Assembly (NCBI GenBank): GCA_964510955.1
Contig: CAZEDW010000075.1
Coordinates: 1-6,526 of the forward strand
DNA from: JAFLCM01 sp964510955
Lineage (GTDB): Bacteria; Planctomycetota; Phycisphaerae; Phycisphaerales; UBA1924
Direction of reading: 5' to 3'
DNA: 6,526 nucleotides
This document shows positions 1 through 4,218 of the stretch, piece after piece (within the stretch, counting starts at the first letter, position 1; the number at the start of each line of letters is the position of its first letter). Both the position numbers and the translations under genes were made by a program. The notes beneath the pieces are model-generated. The model saw nothing but the letters and a program-made list of their open reading frames with translations. It did no database searches and was not told the origin of the DNA.

Positions 1-24
1 CACCCGCCCGAGCCGCCAACGACG

Positions 25-2772
25 ATGGGGCTGATGAACGCCGGCCCGGTCATCTACAACGACCCCGAGTCGATCCGCCTGCGGGAGGACAACGAGCGAC
101 AGAAGAACTGGAAGCGCTGGGGCCCCTACCTGAGCGAGCGCCAGTGGGGCACGGTGCGCGAGGACTACTCGGCGGACGGGAACTGCTGGGGCTATTTCCC
201 GCACGACCACGCCCGCAGCCGCGCCTACCGCTGGGGCGAGGACGGTCTGCTGGGCATTACCGACCGCGAATGCCGCTTGTGCTTTGCGCTGGCGCTCTGG
301 AACGGCAAGGACCCGATCCTGAAAGAGCGGCTGTTCGGCCTCACCGGCCCCGAGGGCAACCACGGCGAGGACGTCAAAGAGAACTACTACTACCTCGACT
401 CGACGCCCACGCACTCGTACATGAAGGCGCTGTACAAGTACCCGCGGGCCGAATACCCCTACGGGGCGCTGGTGGGCGAGAACCGCTCACGCAACCGTGA
501 GCAGGGCGAGTTCGAGCTCATGGACGCCGGCGTGTTCGATCCGCAGGGGCAGGGCTATTTCGACGTGCAGGCCGAATACGCCAAGGCCGCACCGGACGAC
601 ATCCTGATCCGCGTCACCGTGACCAACCGTTCGCGGGCCGGCACGGCGGCGGCGGAGGTCCACGTCCTGCCCACGCTCTGGTTTCGCAACACATGGAGCT
701 GGGGCAAGACCATGGAGGAGGTGAGCGAGCGCCCCCGCCTCCACAAGGCGGGCGACGGCTCGGTCCACGCGCATCACCAGACTCTGGGCGACATGCGTTT
801 CCACGCCGAGGCGGCGCCGGGGGCGGCGGCGCCGCCGGAGTGGCTGTTCACCGAAAACGACACCAACGCTGAGCGGCTCTGGAACGGCGCCAGCGCGTCA
901 CCGTATGTGAAGGACGCGTTTCACCGGCGGGTCATCCACGGCGAGCAGTACGCGGTCAACTCCCTGAACGAGGGCACCAAGTGCGCCGCGTGGTACAAGC
1001 TGACCATTCCCGCGGGCGGCTCGGCGGTGCTGCGGCTCCGGCTCAGCGCCAAGGCCGGTGCGCCCGCGACGCCGTTCGGCCCGGAGTTCGACGGGCTCTT
1101 TGCGTCGCGGGCGGCCGAGGCGGACCAGTTCTACGCGAACATGCTGCCGCGCAGCACGCCCAAGGATCGCGCCCTGGTGGCGCGTCAGGCGTACGCGGGG
1201 ATGCTGTGGAGCAAGCAGTTCTATTACTACGTCGTCGAGGAATGGCTGGCGGGTGATCAGAACCAGCCGCCGCCGCCGGACTCGCGCACCAACGGGCGCA
1301 ACCGCGACTGGGGGCACCTGTTCAACCGCGACGTGATCTCGATGCCCGACAAGTGGGAGTACCCGTGGTACGCCGCGTGGGACCTGGCGTTCCACATGAT
1401 CGCGTTTGCGCAGATCGACCCCAAGTTCGCCAAGGACCAACTGCTCCTGTTCCTGCGCGAGTGGTACATGCACCCCAACGGGCAGCTCCCGGCGTACGAG
1501 TTCGCGTTCGGCGACGTGAACCCGCCGGTGCACGCTTGGGCGTGCTGGCGGGTCTACAAGATCACCGCCCCCCCGGGGAGCAGAGACCTGGACTTCCTGG
1601 AGCGTGCGTTCCAGAAGCTCCTGATGAACTTCACCTGGTGGGTCAACCGCAAGGACCCCGAGGGGAAGAACATCTTCGCCGGGGGCTTCCTGGGCCTGGA
1701 CAACATCGGCGTCTTCGACCGATCGGCCCCGCTGCCCACCGGCGGGCACCTGGAACAGGCCGACGGCACCGCCTGGATCGCCTTCTACTGCGGCACCATG
1801 CTGGCCATGGCGCTGGAGCTCGCCAAAACCCGCCCCGCCTACGAGGACATCGCCAGCAAGTTCTTTGAGCATTTCATCCACATCGCCGACGCCATCAACA
1901 GCTTCGGCGGCACGGGTCTTTGGGACGATGACGACGGGTTTTACTACGACCAGCTCCGCGCGGGGCACGGCTCGACGCCGCTCAAGGTGCGGTCACTGGT
2001 GGGCATCATGCCCATCATGGCCGTCGAAACGCTCGAGCAGGACATCACCGACCAACTGCCCTCGTTCAGCAAGCGGGCCAAGTGGTTCCTCGACCACCGG
2101 CCCGATCTGGCCAGCTACACCGGGTACATGGAGAAGGCCCACCGCGGCAAGCCGCGACACCTCTTGGCCATCCCAACCAAGGACCGCCTGTGGCGGGTGC
2201 TGCGGTATGTGCTCGACGAGCGCGAGTTCCTTTCCCCCTACGGCGTCCGCTCGGTCAGCCGGTACCACAAGGACAATCCCTACATCTTCCGCGACGGCGG
2301 CATGGAGCACCGCGTCGACTACTGCCCCGGCGAATCCAACACGCACCTGTTCGGCGGCAACTCCAACTGGCGCGGGCCCATCTGGTTCCCGCTCAACTAC
2401 CTCCTCATCGAGGCCCTGGAACGCTACCACCGCTTCTACGGCGAGAGCTTTCAGATCGAGTGCCCGGCCGACTCGGGCACCATGGTGACGCTCGACAAGG
2501 TCGCCGACGAGCTGCGCGAACGCCTGGTTCGAACGTTCCTGCCCGACCCCAGAACCGGGCGACGCCCGTGCCACGGCGAGGAGTCCATCTACGCCGCCGA
2601 TCCGGCGTGGAAGGACCTCGTGCTCTTCTACGAGTACTTCCACGGCGACACCGGACGCGGCCTGGGCGCCTCGCACCAGACCGGCTGGACCGGGCTGGTG
2701 GCGCCGCTGATCGCCGACCCGTACTGGCGGGTGGACAAGGAGAATGAGAGCCAACGTGGAGCGACGCGGTAG
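25..2772 (+). CDS. GH63-family glycoside hydrolase (glucosidase-like), probably cytoplasmic
   Basis: This 915-residue protein resembles the large bacterial members of glycoside hydrolase family 63, the family of processing alpha-glucosidase I, YgjK and mannosylglycerate/glucosylglycerate hydrolases, which are inverting exo-acting enzymes. The N-terminal part (about residues 30-360, with WGPYLSERQWGTVREDYS and WGYFPHDHARSRAYRWGEDG) fits the beta-sandwich domain. Residues about 375-900 fit the (alpha/alpha)6 catalytic barrel. By family analogy the general acid is Asp453 in PWYAAWDLAFH and the general base is Glu870 in LFYEYFHGDTG, followed by the conserved HQTGWTG (884-890); NWRGPIWFPLNYL (781-793) is also typical. 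There is no signal peptide or membrane segment, so a cytoplasmic sugar or oligosaccharide substrate is likely, but the substrate cannot be read from the sequence. ATG at 25 or ATG at 34 could be the start. The frame is open to the left edge, so a longer N-terminus is possible. No strong Shine-Dalgarno is visible. The family is secure; the exact specificity is not. Confidence 0.9.
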   Translation: MGLMNAGPVIYNDPESIRLREDNERQKNWKRWGPYLSERQWGTVREDYSADGNCWGYFPHDHARSRAYRWGEDGLLGITDRECRLCFALALWNGKDPILKERLFGLTGPEGNHGEDVKENYYYLDSTPTHSYMKALYKYPRAEYPYGALVGENRSRNREQGEFELMDAGVFDPQGQGYFDVQAEYAKAAPDDILIRVTVTNRSRAGTAAAEVHVLPTLWFRNTWSWGKTMEEVSERPRLHKAGDGSVHAHHQTLGDMRFHAEAAPGAAAPPEWLFTENDTNAERLWNGASASPYVKDAFHRRVIHGEQYAVNSLNEGTKCAAWYKLTIPAGGSAVLRLRLSAKAGAPATPFGPEFDGLFASRAAEADQFYANMLPRSTPKDRALVARQAYAGMLWSKQFYYYVVEEWLAGDQNQPPPPDSRTNGRNRDWGHLFNRDVISMPDKWEYPWYAAWDLAFHMIAFAQIDPKFAKDQLLLFLREWYMHPNGQLPAYEFAFGDVNPPVHAWACWRVYKITAPPGSRDLDFLERAFQKLLMNFTWWVNRKDPEGKNIFAGGFLGLDNIGVFDRSAPLPTGGHLEQADGTAWIAFYCGTMLAMALELAKTRPAYEDIASKFFEHFIHIADAINSFGGTGLWDDDDGFYYDQLRAGHGSTPLKVRSLVGIMPIMAVETLEQDITDQLPSFSKRAKWFLDHRPDLASYTGYMEKAHRGKPRHLLAIPTKDRLWRVLRYVLDEREFLSPYGVRSVSRYHKDNPYIFRDGGMEHRVDYCPGESNTHLFGGNSNWRGPIWFPLNYLLIEALERYHRFYGESFQIECPADSGTMVTLDKVADELRERLVRTFLPDPRTGRRPCHGEESIYAADPAWKDLVLFYEYFHGDTGRGLGASHQTGWTGLVAPLIADPYWRVDKENESQRGATR

Positions 2773-2787
2773 GCGAGATGAACGGGC

Positions 2788-2979
2788 ATGCGCCGCGTGT
2801 CTGTAATGAAGTACCTGCAAGACCACACCGCCATGCTGGCGCGCCTGGACAAGGGGCCGGATGGGACGCCGCTCAAGAACGGTTGGGGAGCAAGGGTCAC
2901 AAAGCAGAAGAGCACTCCCCCCGTACCGAGAAAGACGACATCCAGGAAGAAAACCGCCGCGAAGGGCAGGTTGAAATGA
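2788..2979 (+). CDS. Small basic hypothetical protein (63 aa)
   Basis: I do not recognise this short ORF. It starts 15 bases after the GH63 stop and ends 9 bases before the convergent HxlR stop. Its codons favour G or C at the third position, as the neighbouring genes do, which is the main reason to think it is translated. The first 30 residues are mixed (MKYLQDHTAMLARLDKG from the second ATG). The last 25 are rich in Lys, Arg, Thr, Ser and Pro (KTTSRKKTAAKGRLK), like a disordered nucleic-acid-binding tail, though no domain is visible. A weak AGGCGAG at 2771-2777 overlaps the GH63 stop codon and could serve ATG 2788, suggesting coupling to the upstream gene. ATG 2806 is an alternative start. 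An overlapping 79-codon frame (2778-3017) looks less like coding sequence. It may not be a real gene. Confidence 0.42.
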   Translation: MRRVSVMKYLQDHTAMLARLDKGPDGTPLKNGWGARVTKQKSTPPVPRKTTSRKKTAAKGRLK

Positions 2980-2988
2980 GGCCGCGGG

Positions 2989-3354
2989 TCATGGCCCCGG
3001 TGGAATACGGATCTTGACCGCGGTTCCCTCGACGTTCCGCAGCCCCCAGTCTCGCAGCGCCTCCAGAACCGGCAGGAGCGACCTGCCCAGCGCCGTGAGG
3101 TGATACTCCGAACTGCCCGCCCGCTCACCCGATGCCCGGGCGGCGACCAACCCGCACGCGGTCAATCGTCCAAGGCGATCAGCAAGGATGTTCGTCGCAA
3201 TGCCCTCGGGAGAGGCCGCAAGATCCCGATACCGAGACTTACCGGCCAACAGGTCTCGGATGATCAGCAGCGTCCACCTGTCGCCGATGATGTCCAGCGT
3301 CCCCGCCACGGGGCAGGGAGATCGACGCGCGGCGGGCCTGATGCAGCGTCTCAT
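2989..3354 (-). CDS. HxlR-family winged helix-turn-helix transcriptional regulator
   Basis: This 121-residue protein has the signature of the HxlR family (DUF24; relatives HxlR, YodB, CatR), dimeric DNA-binding regulators that often sense thiol-reactive compounds. The conserved opening is SPCPVAGTLDIIGDRWTLLI (residues 12-31), followed by IRDLLAGKSRYRDL. The recognition helix region is about residues 50-68 (GIATNILADRLGRL). The wing region (about 72-92) ends in the typical EYHLTALGRSLLPVL. Cys14 occupies the position of the redox-active cysteine of YodB and CatR. I chose the ATG at 3354 because homology begins immediately after it; the frame stays open further upstream, but that part is only a shadow of the DinB gene. 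The start overlaps the DinB stop codon by ATGA and has a GGAG Shine-Dalgarno (3361-3364, 6 bases before ATG). It is the second gene of the operon and probably autoregulates it through the palindrome at 3966-3980 (inference). Confidence 0.9.
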   Translation of the reverse strand: MRRCIRPAARRSPCPVAGTLDIIGDRWTLLIIRDLLAGKSRYRDLAASPEGIATNILADRLGRLTACGLVAARASGERAGSSEYHLTALGRSLLPVLEALRDWGLRNVEGTAVKIRIPPGP

Positions 3355-3944
3355 GCCCTGCTCCGCAGGGCGATAATGCGTGCGATCTGGGCTCGGTGGA
3401 TCCCCATGTGCATCGCGGCCATCGCGTGCCATCCGGCGGCGTCGAGGGGCCCGAACCACGGGTGCGCGTAGCGAAGCGGAGTGCGGAGGTCCGTCGTTTC
3501 GGCGGCGAGCCCCAGCAGGCGGTCGCACGACGCTTCATACTCGGCCGCCGCCGCGGCGGAGACATCATCTCTCGGCTTGACCGCCGCGGTGCTGGCCCGT
3601 CCCTCCGGTACGACCCCGCGCGTGAGTGACCCAATCACCCGCACAATCTGATCGTTCACAATGCGAAGATGATCGAGCGTCATGGACACCGACCAGAAGC
3701 GGCTGCTGTCCTCCAGGCCGCGAAGGCGCGGGATGAGAATCCGCGTGCAGAGCGTGGACCCATCGAGTGAGCGGTACTGGAGGGCGATCTTCTCGCGCTC
3801 CCTCTGGAACTCGGCGGTCCACGTCTCGCGGTTGCCCAGCCGCCGGCGCACCGAGAAAATGGCGCCCCCGATGAGCCGTTCGAGCACTGGGATCCCCGCG
3901 CCCGGCGGTGCAAGGCTCGGCAAACGATGAGAGGTCGTGCTCAT
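3351..3944 (-). CDS. DinB-superfamily protein (putative metal-dependent, four-helix bundle)
   Basis: This 197-residue protein resembles the DinB/YfiT-like superfamily, four-helix-bundle proteins that bind a divalent metal through three histidines; several members are thiol-dependent transferases in detoxification. The visible motif set is WSVSMTLDHLRIVN with His92, and near the C-terminus WHAMAAMHMGIHRAQI with His179 and His183 in the expected HxxxH arrangement; His173 precedes them. HPWFGPLDAAGWHAMAAMHM is typical of the hypothetical DinB-like subgroup. The first 20 residues are low-complexity and do not look like a signal peptide. It is the first gene of a two-gene operon: its TGA overlaps the ATG of the HxlR regulator. 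No clear Shine-Dalgarno precedes ATG 3944, so the start is tentative. The pairing with an HxlR regulator suggests inducible detoxification or stress defence, but the substrate is unknown. The superfamily call is fairly sure, the function is not. Confidence 0.8.
   Translation of the reverse strand: MSTTSHRLPSLAPPGAGIPVLERLIGGAIFSVRRRLGNRETWTAEFQREREKIALQYRSLDGSTLCTRILIPRLRGLEDSSRFWSVSMTLDHLRIVNDQIVRVIGSLTRGVVPEGRASTAAVKPRDDVSAAAAAEYEASCDRLLGLAAETTDLRTPLRYAHPWFGPLDAAGWHAMAAMHMGIHRAQIARIIALRSRA
3355..3371 (-). promoter_or_regulatory. Hairpin containing the ribosome binding site of the HxlR gene
   Basis: Read on the minus strand, GCCCTGC-GGA-GCAGGGC is a perfect 7-bp stem with a 3-base loop, and its 3' arm directly touches the HxlR ATG. 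The Shine-Dalgarno GGAG (3364-3361) occupies the loop and the first base of the 3' arm. The hairpin lies in the last codons of the DinB gene. The structure is seen directly. That it restricts free initiation at HxlR, and is melted by ribosomes finishing DinB, is inference. Confidence 0.5.
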
Positions 3945-3959
3945 GCCCGCATGCTAGAA

Positions 3960-3965
3960 GTATTA
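3960..3965 (-). promoter_or_regulatory. Possible -10 element of the DinB-HxlR operon
   Basis: On the minus strand TAATAC lies immediately downstream of the palindrome and about 15 bases before ATG 3944. It is the most AT-rich, -10-like hexamer in this region. No well-spaced -35 is clear: TTGCTT and TTGCAT inside the palindrome region are spaced too closely. The resulting leader would be very short, which fits the absence of a Shine-Dalgarno. This call is weak. Confidence 0.3.
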
Positions 3966-3980
3966 CTTGCAAAATGCAAG
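3966..3980. promoter_or_regulatory. Candidate HxlR operator, perfect inverted repeat
   Basis: CTTGCA-AAA-TGCAAG is a perfect 6-bp inverted repeat with a 3-base AT centre, 21 bases upstream of the DinB start codon and touching the TAATAC hexamer. It is AT-rich in an otherwise GC-rich window. Short AT-rich dyads at this place are typical binding sites of HxlR/MarR-type dimers, so binding by the operon's own regulator is the natural inference; a protein bound here would cover the promoter. The symmetry is seen directly, the regulator assignment is not. Confidence 0.6.
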
Positions 3981-4218
3981 CAAATCTCCGCCAGCGAAAA
4001 TCCAGGCGCAAAGACTCAGGGGCTCGCTTTGGCTGCCGGCTGAGCGGGTCACCGAACTACCGACGATGAAATGAGGACCCCTAACGCCGTACCCGGGGGA
4101 ACTGAACTGCAATCAGGGTGACAGTACGCCAATAGAACGTTTTGTGGAAGGGGTACGGGCCTCGGAGGCTGGAATCCGGGTCTTGCTTGACAGCTAGCCA
4201 TAAACCCGTCCATGATCC
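3981..4218. other. Intergenic region without a recognisable gene
   Basis: These 238 bases separate the 3' end of the Pnkp gene from the DinB promoter. I see no tRNA, no rho-independent terminator with a T-run on either strand, and no ORF with convincing coding character. The only structure noted is a widely spaced 8-bp inverted repeat, CCGTACCC (4087-4094) with GGGTACGG (4151-4158). A 40-codon stop-to-stop open stretch on the plus strand, roughly 4073-4198, lacks a start codon and resembles nothing I know. Confidence 0.5.

Noticed and set aside
485..502. Perfect 7-bp hairpin GCTCACG-CAAC-CGTGAGC inside GH63
   Set aside because: It encodes ordinary residues of the GH63 frame (RSRNRE region), has no T-run and no regulatory context; probably chance.
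898..1968. Long open frame of 356 codons on the minus strand opposite GH63
   Set aside because: It lies wholly antisense to a protein with clear family motifs; its residues are Val/Arg/Pro/Gly-rich without any domain, as expected for shadows in GC-rich DNA.
1993..2826. 277-codon minus-strand open frame over the 3' end of GH63
   Set aside because: Antisense shadow with no recognisable motif and low-complexity Val/Ala/Gly composition; GH63 explains this DNA.
3355..3528. Longer HxlR start that would add 58 residues
   Set aside because: The added part is Arg/Pro-rich shadow of the DinB gene, and HxlR homology plus a GGAG ribosome binding site point to ATG 3354.
4081..4140. Possible integron attC-like or phage attachment site in the gap
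   Set aside because: The CCCTAAC sequence does not meet the RYYYAAC/GTTRRRY core rules, and no integrase or tRNA gene is present.
4073..4198. Plus-strand stop-to-stop open stretch of about 40 codons, with RFVEGVRASEAGIRVLLDS near its end
   Set aside because: No start codon, no known family resemblance and mixed third-position composition; not enough to call a gene fragment.
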